Source of the DNA: an uncultured Opitutales bacterium
GTDB lineage: Bacteria > Verrucomicrobiota > Verrucomicrobiia > Opitutales > Intestinicryptomonadaceae
DNA: 64,000 bases
NCBI GenBank assembly: GCA_934613645.1
Contig: CAKTTC010000007.1
Span: 1-64,000, forward strand
Reading direction: 5' to 3'
Shown here: piece after piece, positions 41,099 to 49,200 of the stretch
How positions within the stretch are numbered: the stretch's first letter is position 1
Layout of the letters: the number at the start of each line of letters is the position of its first letter
The notes under the pieces: model-generated
Database searches by the model: none
Seen by the model: the letters and a program-made list of their open reading frames with translations, nothing else
Told to the model about the DNA's origin: nothing
Position numbers and translations under genes: made by a program

Positions 41099-42340
41099 CT
41101 ATTTCGCCGTTGGAATTTCGTCCCACACGGTAGTGTAGCGGGGGGAGCGGCTTTCGCTTTTCATTCGCCACGGCTTTTCGATTCCCTCCGCGAGCGGCGC
41201 AACCGAACCGCGCCCGAATTTGGCGTTGATTTTGTCGATTGCCGCAAAAAGCTTGCTGTTGCCGACGGGGGTTTTTGTGAACAAATCTGTCTGCACCGCG
41301 CCCGATTCAAGCCCCCAGAGCAGAACGCCCGATTTCTTGTAGCGGCGTCCTCCCACGAATATCTGCCTGAGTTTTGGCGTTATTGCCGAGAGCATAACGG
41401 AGGTGTCGTCGGTCGGGTAGGGAAACGCCACAGTGCAGCTTGTGCAGCCGCCGTCGAGTCTGCGCGGGCGGTATTCGGGGTAGTAGATGAAATACGCGTT
41501 TGCGCCCGCAGCGCGCTGCCCCTCGGCGCGGAGTTTTTCGGCGGCGCGCCCGAGGTAGTGGCAGACCGATTCCGCGAGGTGGTCGAACTCCGTTACGGGT
41601 TTGCCGAACGAGCGCGACACGCCTATGCTTTGCGACTGCTCCCTGTAGTGTTCGTCGGTCAAACACTCCGTTCCGCGCAGCTCCATTGCGGTTCGCGCCA
41701 AGATTATGCTGAAGGATTTTTGCAGTTTGTCGTCGCCGTAGTTGGCGAGGTCCCACGCGGTCTCGATCCCCTTTTGGTGAAGCCGCGGCGCGAGTCTTCG
41801 CCCCACGCCCCACACTTCGGAAACTTCCAGCTGCGAGAGTATCGGCTGCGTGTTTTCGGGCATCACAAACACGCCAGAAGCGAGCTTTTTGCCGATGTGG
41901 TTGGCTATTTTTGCAAGCGTTTTCGTGGGGGCAAAACCCACCCCGCACGGCACGCCAATCCACTTCAAAATTGTGGAGCGCAGCTTAGAGCCGAACGCAA
42001 GGTAGTCGGACACGCCCTCGGGGCGGATAAACGCCTCGTCTATGGAATACTGCTCCACGGCGGGCGCGAACTCCGCAAGCACCGACATCACGCGGTTGGA
42101 GATGTCGCCGTAAAGCTCGAAATTGCTGCTTCTTAAAACAAGCCCGAGCCGCGCGATATTCGGTCTTAGTTCGAAAAACGGCGTCCCCATTTTTATGCCC
42201 AACGCCTTCATCTCATTTGAGCGCGACACCACGCAGCCGTCGTTGTTCGAAAGTATGCCGACGGGCTTGCCCTCGAGCGAGCGGTCGAATATGCGTTCGC
42301 ACGACACGAAAAAATTGTTGCCGTCAACAAGCCCTATCAT
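41099..42340 (-). CDS. umuC: Translesion DNA polymerase V catalytic subunit UmuC
   Basis: 413 residues of Y-family polymerase. It starts IGLVDGNNFFVSCERIF with the metal-binding Asp. VVSRSNEMKALGIKMGTPFF, EQYSIDEAFI with the catalytic acidic pair, and GVGFAPTKTLAKIANHIGKK are typical. The UmuC C-terminus is complete (TTVWDEIPTAK). It copies across damaged bases together with cleaved UmuD. umuD ends 4 bases upstream, so the pair is one operon, probably induced by DNA damage, though no known SOS box could be located. Confidence 0.93.
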   Translation of the reverse strand: MIGLVDGNNFFVSCERIFDRSLEGKPVGILSNNDGCVVSRSNEMKALGIKMGTPFFELRPNIARLGLVLRSSNFELYGDISNRVMSVLAEFAPAVEQYSIDEAFIRPEGVSDYLAFGSKLRSTILKWIGVPCGVGFAPTKTLAKIANHIGKKLASGVFVMPENTQPILSQLEVSEVWGVGRRLAPRLHQKGIETAWDLANYGDDKLQKSFSIILARTAMELRGTECLTDEHYREQSQSIGVSRSFGKPVTEFDHLAESVCHYLGRAAEKLRAEGQRAAGANAYFIYYPEYRPRRLDGGCTSCTVAFPYPTDDTSVMLSAITPKLRQIFVGGRRYKKSGVLLWGLESGAVQTDLFTKTPVGNSKLFAAIDKINAKFGRGSVAPLAEGIEKPWRMKSESRSPRYTTVWDEIPTAK

Positions 42341-42344
42341 TTTT

Positions 42345-42758
42345 TTACTTCACGAATCTGTGTATTGCCGCCGTCACCACGCCGAAAATGCGCAGCTCGT
42401 CGCCCTCCGAGAAAACGAGCGGCTTGAATTTTTTGTTGGCGGGCTCAAGGCTTGTATGCACGCCGTCGGTGCGCAGGTATTTTACGGTGAATTCGTTGTT
42501 GACCGACGCAACCACAATGCTGCCGTCGGCGGCGTCAAGACTGCGGTCTACAACCAAAATATCGCCCGAACGTATTCCCGCGCCGAGCATTGATTCTCCC
42601 TGAGCGCGCACGAAAAACGTGGCGGCGGGCTTGCGCACAAGCAATTCGTTGAGGTCGAGCGGGCGGTCAACGCGCTCCTCCGCGGGCGATGGAAAGCCTG
42701 CTGCGACGGTGGAATCCATCAGCGGGGGCGGTGTGGCGGGGGTGGTGGTTTTGTCCAT
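42345..42758 (-). CDS. umuD: UmuD, S24-family autoprotease subunit of polymerase V
   Basis: 137 residues. The cleavage site Ala20-Gly21 (TVAAGFPSPA), catalytic Ser56 (AQGESM) and Lys93 (EFTVKYL) line up with E. coli Cys24-Gly25, Ser60 and Lys97 with one constant offset of four, so the protein should self-cleave. ATG 42758 is chosen because AGGAAG lies 9 bases upstream; an ATG three codons earlier overlaps that site. umuC follows. The upstream region is a structured noncoding block. Confidence 0.9.
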   Translation of the reverse strand: MDKTTTPATPPPLMDSTVAAGFPSPAEERVDRPLDLNELLVRKPAATFFVRAQGESMLGAGIRSGDILVVDRSLDAADGSIVVASVNNEFTVKYLRTDGVHTSLEPANKKFKPLVFSEGDELRIFGVVTAAIHRFVK

Positions 42759-42811
42759 AGCGCGCATCTTCCTATCTGTGTCCGTTCTCCGCAAGCTTTT
42801 TTGAAAAACAT

Positions 42812-42916
42812 GCGAGGGCGACGCCTCTTTTTCGAATATTTTATAAATTAAAAAGTAATGGCGGTTGCCGTAGGCAATCCGCCTTTGTTTTTAGATTCGA
42901 AAAAGAGGCGTCTCGC
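42812..42916. repeat. Inverted-repeat element enclosing a short hairpin element
   Basis: The left arm 42812-42837 and right arm 42895-42916 are complementary over 22 bases, apart from a 4-base insertion (GGCG) in the left arm. The arms read GACGCCTCTTTTTCGAAT and its complement. Exactly between them lies short hairpin element copy 12, so the whole can fold into one long stem with the small hairpin at its tip. It lies 54 bases upstream of umuD. Confidence 0.7.
42843..42893 (-). repeat. Short hairpin element (copy 12)
   Basis: Read on the minus strand: AAACAAAGGCGG, then ATTGCC-TAC-GGCAAC (42864-42878, one G-T pair), then CGCCATTACTTTTTAA. Same stem and loop as copy 7, located between inverted arms. 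Confidence 0.7.
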
Positions 42917-42986
42917 GGCTTATGGAGGTTTTGTTCGGGTGGTCTGTGCCCAAGCACTATCCCACCGCTCACAAAATCCTCCCTAA
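42917..42986 (+). other. Large structured hairpin, noncoding
   Basis: CTTATGGAGGTTTTGT with GGGTGG on the left pairs with CCCACC, ACAAAATCCTCC and CTAAG on the right, with small bulges, closing over CTGTGCCCAAGCAC. About 25 base pairs in total. No coding frame fits it. It may be a noncoding RNA or part of a mobile DNA element. Confidence 0.5.
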
Positions 42987-43025
42987 GCACACGCCTCGCA
43001 AGTTTTTCTGCGGGACACAATGTTT

Positions 43026-43094
43026 GTCCGAACCCGCGTTGTGTGAACAGTTTAAAATACAATATAAGTTCGAACCCACATTGTGCAAACAGGA
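43026..43094 (+). repeat. Degenerate 23-base direct repeat pair
   Basis: GTCCGAACCCGCGTTGTGTG (from 43027) and GTTCGAACCCACATTGTGCA (from 43071) are direct repeats differing at a few sites, each followed by AACAG. Each half can pair with other parts of the block, for example ACACAA with TTGTGT. Confidence 0.55.
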
Positions 43095-43116
43095 CAAATT
43101 CGCGAGGTTCGCACTG

Positions 43117-43254
43117 GAAAACAAGCGAAGCGCGTTTGAGATTTTGCCGCAGGCAAAAGACCCCGAAGGGGCGCGATGGGGCGGTAGCCCACGCGTCAAT
43201 TTGCGTTTTAGACTTTAGCGCGCTCCTATCGTCGCTATGCTCTTGGCTTCGCCA
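43117..43254 (+). repeat. Composite multi-palindrome element (copy B)
   Basis: 43117-43145 is identical to 21513-21541. A GCCGCAGGC palindrome follows where copy A has TTGCGTAGCAA, then the shared AAAAGACCCC-GAA-GGGGCG block, then GGGC-GGTA-GCCC where copy A has GTTTGC-GAAT-GCAAAC. It ends with the 47 bases (43208-43254) that occur inverted at the start of the window. Together with the preceding features it fills 42795-43360, which holds no supported gene. Confidence 0.8.
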
Positions 43255-43360
43255 ATTCAATTTCTTCTAAAAAACGAAGTCTCCCATTTATTAATTTGAA
43301 AAATTCAATTCAAAAGCAAGCCCTCGCGGATTTGCAAGAGGCATTGCGTCCTCACAAGTT

Positions 43361-44257
43361 TTATTTACGGGCGCGGGGGTGCGCCGCCCTGTGCTCCGAC
43401 ACGAGTTTTTTCGTGTTCAGGTGCGTGTAAATTTGCGTTGTCGAAAGGCTGGCGTGCCCGAGCATTTCCTGCAGCGCGCGCAAATCGACGTCGGCGTTTA
43501 CAAGGTGCGTCGCGAAAGAGTGCCGTAGCTTGTGCGGCGTGATGTTCGCGGGCAGCCCCGAGCCGGCAAGATACCCCGCCAGCGCGCGCGCTACAAAGCG
43601 CGGATACATCGGCTTTTTTTGCGGAGTGTGAAGAATGTATGCGTCGGGTTCGGTCGAGAGGGCGAAGGTGTCGCGCCATTGGCGCAGGAGCTTGCCCGCG
43701 TTTTCGCCGAACGGGCAGTAGCGCGTTTTGTTGCCTTTGCCGACAACCGTTGCGGCGTTTCGGGCGAAGTCAATGTGCTTCCATTTGAGCGCGCAAAGTT
43801 CGCTTACGCGCAGCCCCGCGCCGTAGAGAAGCTCAAGACAGAGGGCGTCGCGCAGGGTTTGGAGGTTGTTGTGCTCGCCGTTTTCAAGCTCGCGCCACGG
43901 CTCGGAAAGCAGCGACGGCATTTGCGATTCCGTCAGAAAAACGGGCAGGCTTTTTTTCAGTTTCGGCAACTTGACGCCCGAAAACGGGTCTTCGTCAATT
44001 TGCGCCGTTTGCAGCAAATACTTGTAGAATGAGCGGACGGCGGAAACCCTGTTGCGCAGCGACGCCGTTTCGAGCGTCTCGGAAAGCCTCATAACGTAGC
44101 GTTTTGCCGAGCGTCTGTCGGCCGCTTTAAAGTCGGTCTGAGATTCCGCAAGGAAGTCGAGCCATTCGCCGACCGACTTTGCGTAGCTTCGGATTGTGTG
44201 TTGCGAATACCGCTTTTGCGATTGCAACCGCGTCAGAAATTCGTCGAGGATATTCAT
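43361..44257 (-). CDS. xerC: Tyrosine recombinase XerC/XerD
   Basis: 298 residues, the length of Xer proteins. The N-terminal SAM-like DNA-binding domain (EFLTRLQSQKRYSQHTIRSY) precedes the catalytic domain with Arg in GAGLRVSELCAL, Lys in GKGNKTRY, HKLRHSFATHL, LGHASLSTTQIYTH and Tyr as nucleophile. It should resolve chromosome dimers at dif; XerC and XerD cannot be told apart by eye. The ATG overlaps the prepilin peptidase stop (ATGA). It is last in a five-gene operon and ends beside the structured repeat block. No dif site was found. Confidence 0.9.
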   Translation of the reverse strand: MNILDEFLTRLQSQKRYSQHTIRSYAKSVGEWLDFLAESQTDFKAADRRSAKRYVMRLSETLETASLRNRVSAVRSFYKYLLQTAQIDEDPFSGVKLPKLKKSLPVFLTESQMPSLLSEPWRELENGEHNNLQTLRDALCLELLYGAGLRVSELCALKWKHIDFARNAATVVGKGNKTRYCPFGENAGKLLRQWRDTFALSTEPDAYILHTPQKKPMYPRFVARALAGYLAGSGLPANITPHKLRHSFATHLVNADVDLRALQEMLGHASLSTTQIYTHLNTKKLVSEHRAAHPRARK

Positions 44258-45117
44258 TCGAAAGCTGCCGACAGGTTGGCGAGCGCGGCGCGGACAAAGT
44301 CGGCACAGAAGATATACGCGACAGCTCCCGCAGCCAGCCACGGGCCGAACGGTATCTCTATCTCGCCGGTGTTTTTGGAAAGTCCGCGCGAAATGAGAAT
44401 CATCGGAATCATAACGAGGCAGCCTATCAGCGACCCGCCGAACAGCGCGAACAATCCGCCCTGCCAGCCGCAGAACGCGCCTATGCAGCCCAGCAGAATG
44501 ACGTCGCCTTCGCCCATTGCCTCGCGGCGCAAAATTGTTCCCGCAAGCAGTCGAACCCAGTAGAGCACGCCCGAACTTACCACGCACCCCAACACGGAAT
44601 ACCCGAAGCCCCGAACGTGCGCCGCAAGCGGGTGCATTTGCGCGGCGTTTTCAACGAGCGTTTCGGGCACGGCGCAGACAGCCGCAACGCCCAGAATTGC
44701 GCCGCCCACCGTGGCGGCGTCGGGGAGCATCATGGTGTCCAAATCCACGAACGTGCAGAACACGAGCAGCACCGCAAACAGCATATACACGGCGGCAACC
44801 GCGGGCGGAAATGCCAGCCACAAAAGCAGAAACAGCGCGGCGGTCAACGCCTCGACAAGGGGGTATCTGAACGAAATCCTGCCGCCGCAGCAACGCGCCT
44901 TTCCGCGCAGGACAAACCACGACAGAATCGGAATGTTGTCGAACCACTTTATCGGTGCGCCGCATTTGCAGTGCGACGGCGGCGACACGATGGACTCGCC
45001 TTTGGGAATGCGCAGAATGCACACGTTCAAAAAGCTTCCCACGCACGCGCCTATGCAGAAAACGGTTGCGCAGATTATCGACGGAAATTCCGCCGCGGCT
45101 TGGATAAAGTCGTTCAT
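44254..45117 (-). CDS. pilD: Prepilin peptidase / N-methyltransferase (A24 family)
   Basis: 287 residues with about eight membrane helices. The N-terminal domain has GSFLNVCILRIPKGESIV and the Cys-rich SHCKCGAPIKWFDNIPILSW, then RCCGGRISFRYPLVE. The protease aspartates lie in DLDTMMLPD and GEGDVILLG. It cleaves and N-methylates type IV pilins and type II pseudopilins, and so is the likely partner of the five pseudopilins at 1.4-5.1 kb. The stop overlaps the xerC start and its own ATG overlaps the aroE stop. Confidence 0.92.
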   Translation of the reverse strand: MNDFIQAAAEFPSIICATVFCIGACVGSFLNVCILRIPKGESIVSPPSHCKCGAPIKWFDNIPILSWFVLRGKARCCGGRISFRYPLVEALTAALFLLLWLAFPPAVAAVYMLFAVLLVFCTFVDLDTMMLPDAATVGGAILGVAAVCAVPETLVENAAQMHPLAAHVRGFGYSVLGCVVSSGVLYWVRLLAGTILRREAMGEGDVILLGCIGAFCGWQGGLFALFGGSLIGCLVMIPMILISRGLSKNTGEIEIPFGPWLAAGAVAYIFCADFVRAALANLSAAFE

Positions 45118-46004
45118 AAACCCAGTGATTTCAACATTGTTTTTCCCGCGCTTTCCACGTCCGCACCCGTCCAGATTGAAAGCGATTTCGCGCCCTGCCA
45201 CGCGAGCATCGGCAGCCCGCTTGCCGCCCGCACGCCCGCGCCGCGCGCGGCAACCACCGAATTTGTCTCCGCGCCACGCCGATATGGCATATCGAAAAAC
45301 ACTGCCGAGCGGGGGAACTTCGAAAAGTCGAGAACGGGGGCGTCGTCGGGCTTCAAGCCAATCGACGTGGCGTTTACAACGATTGCGTTTTCGGGGATTT
45401 CAAGGTCTTGCGAAAGCTCCAACGCGTTGCAGTCAAACCCCTCCGCGCGAATGTCGTCGGCCAGCTTTTGCAGGCGTTCGCGCGAGCGGTTCGCAACGGA
45501 AAGCGACCCGCAATTTTTCGCCAACGCCCTGAACGCCGCGCCGCGCGCCGCGCCGCCCGCGCCCAGAATCACGACTTCCGCGTTTTCGAAATCCACGCCG
45601 AAAGCCTTTTGTATTGCGGTTTCAAGCCCGAAGCCGTCGGTGTTGAAGCCACGCCAGCCCGACGGGGTTTTCAGAAGCGTGTTGCACGCCCGCGCGCGCA
45701 GCACCTCGGCGTCGGCTTCGGCAAGCGCGGGCAAGACGGTTTCCTTGTGGGGGATAGTCAAATTTATGCCCACAAAGTTTTTTGCGGCGAACAGCGGCAG
45801 GATTTCGTTAAGCTCCGCCGAATCGACCTCGAACGCGTCGTAGCGCGCTCGGGCAAAACGCGGGTCGGCTTTTGCAAGCTCGGCGAGGGCTGCGTTTTGC
45901 ATGACGGGGCTTAGCGAGTGCGCAATGGGCTTGCCGAAAACGGCAAACTTGGGGGCGTTGTCGGCAAAGGCGTCGGATTGCAGGTCTGCGGGAGTGTAAA
46001 TCAT
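45114..46004 (-). CDS. aroE: Shikimate dehydrogenase
   Basis: 296 residues. The substrate region KFAVFGKPIAHSLSPVMQN with the Ser-Leu-Ser pair, GINLTIPHKETVLP with the catalytic Lys, GFNTDGFGLETAI, the NADP motif VVILGAGGAARGAAFRAL with NRSRERL, and the end MLAWQGAKSLSIWTG are all as expected. It reduces 3-dehydroshikimate. It supplies the same pathway as aroA and tyrA at 9-12 kb. ATGA overlaps exist on both sides. Confidence 0.95.
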   Translation of the reverse strand: MIYTPADLQSDAFADNAPKFAVFGKPIAHSLSPVMQNAALAELAKADPRFARARYDAFEVDSAELNEILPLFAAKNFVGINLTIPHKETVLPALAEADAEVLRARACNTLLKTPSGWRGFNTDGFGLETAIQKAFGVDFENAEVVILGAGGAARGAAFRALAKNCGSLSVANRSRERLQKLADDIRAEGFDCNALELSQDLEIPENAIVVNATSIGLKPDDAPVLDFSKFPRSAVFFDMPYRRGAETNSVVAARGAGVRAASGLPMLAWQGAKSLSIWTGADVESAGKTMLKSLGL

Positions 46005-46720
46005 GCGGAATAGTCGCGCGCGCCGAAGAGGAACGTGCCGACGCGTATCATTGTTGAGCCTTGTTCTATTGCGATTTCGAGGTCGTGGCTCATGCCCATC
46101 GAAAGTTCGTCGAGCGCAAGTCCGCTCCGCGAGCGCAGGTCGTCGCGCAAAAGGCGCAGGTTCTCGAAACAGCGGCGCGCCGAGTCGGGGTTTTCGTCGA
46201 GCGGGGCTATTGTCATAAGCCCCTCTACCGACACGCATTTCAGCCCGAGCGCGGCGTCGAGCAGGGCGGGGGCGTCTTCCAATTCCGCGCCGAATTTTGC
46301 GGGGTCGCGCCCCGCGTTTACCTGCAGAAGTATGCGTTGGATTTTCCCGAGCTTTTCGGCTTCGAAATCGATTTTTTCAAGAAGCTTTACGCTGTCTACG
46401 CTTTGGATTCGCGCGAAGTTTTCAACCGCCTTTTTTGCCTTGTTTGTTTGCAGGTGTCCGATTAGCTCCCATTGCAGGCTTGCGGCTTTAGAACTGCCGC
46501 CGCGCGCCTGTTCGATTTTGGCGCACGCCTCCTGAACCTTGTTTTCGCCGACGGCTAAAAAGCCGTATTCGGCGGAAAATTCGGCGGCGTCGAGCGGGTG
46601 CGTTTTCGTCACGGGAAGGATTTTCACGGAGTCGGCGGGGCGTCCGCATTTTGCGGCGGCGCGGGCTACGCGTTCGCGGAGGGCGTTGCAGTTCGCCTTG
46701 AATTGTGGGAAGTCAATCAT
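46001..46720 (-). CDS. yggS: Pyridoxal phosphate homeostasis protein (YggS/PLPBP)
   Basis: 239 residues. The PLP-binding barrel has VKILPVTKTHPLDAAE with the PLP Lys, FLAVGENKVQEA, WELIGHLQTNKAK, LLQVNAGRDPAKFGA, and LSMGMSHDLEIAIEQGSTMIRVGTFLFGAR-type end. It controls free PLP levels and has no known catalysis. The neighbours aroE and the aminotransferase overlap by ATGA. The next gene is a PLP enzyme, which makes the pairing sensible. Confidence 0.93.
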   Translation of the reverse strand: MIDFPQFKANCNALRERVARAAAKCGRPADSVKILPVTKTHPLDAAEFSAEYGFLAVGENKVQEACAKIEQARGGSSKAASLQWELIGHLQTNKAKKAVENFARIQSVDSVKLLEKIDFEAEKLGKIQRILLQVNAGRDPAKFGAELEDAPALLDAALGLKCVSVEGLMTIAPLDENPDSARRCFENLRLLRDDLRSRSGLALDELSMGMSHDLEIAIEQGSTMIRVGTFLFGARDYSA

Positions 46721-48111
46721 TGCTGTTTTTTGTTGTCAATGCTTGCGGCGATGAGGCGTTTGCCGAATTTCCAGAGCGGGCCGGCGGGGTTGCCCGCGGC
46801 TTCGAGCGTTTCGTCGAACGCCTTGACGAACCTGTCGATTTCAGACTCCGTGATTATGAACGGCGGCAGGAGCTTTACCGCGTGGACTTCGTGGCTTGTA
46901 ACCTGCGTTATTATGCGGTAGTTGTCCATAAGCGACGTTACAACCATCTGCGTAAAAAGCGAATTGTTCGCCGCTTTCAACGCCTTCCAAGCCGCCTTTT
47001 GCAGAAGCCCTTTCGGCTCCTGAAATTCTATTGCAATCATAAGCCCCAAGCCGCGCACCTCTTTTATGTAGGAGTGCTTTTCTTTGAGTGCCTCGAGTTT
47101 CGACTTCAGCAGCGCGCCCATTTTCGCCGATCTTTCTACCAGCCCTTCGCGCTCGATTACGTCGATTGACGCAAGCCCCGCGACCATTGCAAGATTGTTT
47201 CTGCCGAAAGTCGTGGAGTGCTTTACGCAGTTGTCGAGCGGTGAGAACACGCTCTGGTGGATTTCGCGCGTGGTAACGAAAGCCGCGCACGGAACGTATC
47301 CGCCGCTCAGAGCCTTTGCCATTGTCACGATGTCGGGTTCAAGCCCCCAGTGTTGGTAGGCGAACATTTTGCCCGTGCGCGCAAAGCCGGTCTGGACTTC
47401 GTCCATAATAAAGAGCGTGCCGTATTTGCGGCAGAGAGCCTGCGCCTTGGGGAAGAAGTCGTCGGAGGGAATGTCGACTCCGTGCCCGATTACGGGTTCG
47501 GCGATGAACGCGGCAACGTCGCCTTTTTTCAGCTTTTCTTCAAGCGCGTCGATGTCGTTGAAGCCGATTACGTCGGTTTCGGGAAGGAACGGGCCGAAGC
47601 CCTCCTGAAAGTGCGGGGTTTTCGTGACCGACAACGCCCCGTAGGTCAGCCCGTGGTAGCCGCCGTCCATCGACACGATTTTCTGCCGCTTGGTGTGTGC
47701 GCGCGCGAATTTCAGCGCGCCCTCGTTCGCCTCCGTGCCCGAGTTGCAGAAGAACACGGCGGTCAGCTGGTTGTTGTGCAGCTTCACGATTCTTTCGGCG
47801 AGCAGTCCGCTGAGTTCGGCGCAGTCAAGCTGCACCATATTGGGCAAGTCCATATCTATGGCGTCTTTGATTGCCTTGCCGACAACGGGATTGTTTCTGC
47901 CTATGCCGTAGACGCCGTAGCCCGAAATCATGTCGAGGTATTCGTTGCCGTCGGCGTCGTAAAGATACGCGCCCTTCGCCGACTTGTAGCACTTGTCGAA
48001 GCCTATTGTTTTGAGGACTTTCGCGAGCGTTCTGTTGACGTATTTTTCGTGGAGGTCGTAGTTTTCGCCGAAGCGCGATTCCACCAATTCTCTCAGGTCG
48101 AATTCTTTCAT
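46717..48111 (-). CDS. PLP-dependent class III aminotransferase
   Basis: 464 residues of the acetylornithine/4-aminobutyrate-type fold. It carries SAKGAYLYDADGNEYLDMIS, FFCNSGTEANEGALKFAR, DGGYHGLTYGALS, IMDEVQTGFARTG, and the PLP lysine in DIVTMAKALSGGYVP. The substrate cannot be given; acetylornithine, 4-aminobutyrate or a diamine are possible. It is first in the five-gene minus operon and is divergent from lgt, with a 64-base gap. The stop overlaps the yggS ATG. Confidence 0.88.
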   Translation of the reverse strand: MKEFDLRELVESRFGENYDLHEKYVNRTLAKVLKTIGFDKCYKSAKGAYLYDADGNEYLDMISGYGVYGIGRNNPVVGKAIKDAIDMDLPNMVQLDCAELSGLLAERIVKLHNNQLTAVFFCNSGTEANEGALKFARAHTKRQKIVSMDGGYHGLTYGALSVTKTPHFQEGFGPFLPETDVIGFNDIDALEEKLKKGDVAAFIAEPVIGHGVDIPSDDFFPKAQALCRKYGTLFIMDEVQTGFARTGKMFAYQHWGLEPDIVTMAKALSGGYVPCAAFVTTREIHQSVFSPLDNCVKHSTTFGRNNLAMVAGLASIDVIEREGLVERSAKMGALLKSKLEALKEKHSYIKEVRGLGLMIAIEFQEPKGLLQKAAWKALKAANNSLFTQMVVTSLMDNYRIITQVTSHEVHAVKLLPPFIITESEIDRFVKAFDETLEAAGNPAGPLWKFGKRLIAASIDNKKQQ

Positions 48112-48175
48112 TGATTATATTTTTAAATTGTCTATACGTTAACGCCCGTAAAAAATTCTTCAAACATTTTATTCG

Positions 48176-49021
48176 ATGAATTCGGCATCACATTACGTTG
48201 TAAATTTCGACCCCTTTGCGCTCCGCTTCCCCGACGGATTTTTTCTGGATGGCGTGCGCTGGTATGGGCTTTCGTATCTGGCTGGTTTTGCGGCGGCTCT
48301 GCTGCTTTTTAATCTGTATTCGGCGAAGGGGAAAAGTCCGCTAAATGGCGACGAAAACTCCTCTCTTCTTACATATCTGCTTGTGGGCGTGATTGTCGGC
48401 GGGCGTTTGGGGTATATGCTGCTTTATTCGTTCGACGCGTTTTTGGAAAACCCGCTCGTTTTCTTCCAAGTTTGGAAGGGCGGAATGGCGAGCCACGGCG
48501 GCTTTGTGGGCGTGCTGCTTGCCCTCGCGGCGTTTTCGAAAGTTCACAGACAGTCGTTTTTGCGGCTTGCCGACTTGGTTGTGGCGTCGTCGGGCTTGGG
48601 CATATTTTTCGGGCGAATAGCGAATTTTGTAAACGGCGAGCTGTGGGGAAAGGTTTCCGACGTTCCTTGGGCGATGATTTTCCCGAACTCCGCACCCGCG
48701 GGAACTGCGCTTGCCGACATTCCCGCCCGACACCCCTCCCAGCTCTACGAGGCGTTCGCCGAGGGGTTGTTTTTGTTCGCCTACACGCAGTGGCGTTTGT
48801 GGAAGGGCAACCCGCCCAAGGGGCGCATAGCGGGCGAATATCTCGTTCTCTACGGAATTTTGCGCATTGTCTGCGAGGTTTTCCGCGAGCCAGATTTCGG
48901 GGTATCGCTCATCTGCGGGCTAAGCCGCGGGACGTTCTATTCGGTATTTGCCATAGTTGCGGGCGTGTGCCTTGCCGTTTACGCGCAGCTTCGGGCGAAG
49001 GGCGGTTCGGGCGGAAGATGA
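48176..49021 (+). CDS. lgt: Phosphatidylglycerol--prolipoprotein diacylglyceryl transferase
   Basis: 281 residues with seven membrane helices. The Lgt signature GGRLGYMLLYSF, HGGFVGVLLAL and FGRIANFVNGELWGKVSD, with catalytic Arg and the HGG motif, then ARHPSQLYEAFAEGL. It transfers diacylglycerol to lipobox Cys residues, needed for lipoproteins such as the one at 34477. It starts 64 bases from the divergent aminotransferase. Confidence 0.95.
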   Translation: MNSASHYVVNFDPFALRFPDGFFLDGVRWYGLSYLAGFAAALLLFNLYSAKGKSPLNGDENSSLLTYLLVGVIVGGRLGYMLLYSFDAFLENPLVFFQVWKGGMASHGGFVGVLLALAAFSKVHRQSFLRLADLVVASSGLGIFFGRIANFVNGELWGKVSDVPWAMIFPNSAPAGTALADIPARHPSQLYEAFAEGLFLFAYTQWRLWKGNPPKGRIAGEYLVLYGILRIVCEVFREPDFGVSLICGLSRGTFYSVFAIVAGVCLAVYAQLRAKGGSGGR

Positions 49022-49200
49022 TTTTGCTTCGGCACTTGTGCGCGGTCTGTTTTTTCGGCGCACCCTCCGTTTTATAAATAAAAATCTTGACGTGCCCGCG
49101 AAATGCGGCAATGCTTTCCGATGTGAACCTCAATCGTTTGAGGCGTATTGGGGCTTTATTTTTCAACACACATACAACAATACAAAATGGAATCTATAAT

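Noticed and set aside
42922..43218. 98-codon open frame in the structured block upstream of xerC
   Set aside because: It runs through palindromes and repeats shared with noncoding block 21486-21660, and has no ribosome-binding site or recognisable protein features.
43255..43360. dif site next to xerC
   Set aside because: No 28-base dif-like sequence with XerC/XerD half-sites could be recognised, and gene adjacency alone is not evidence.
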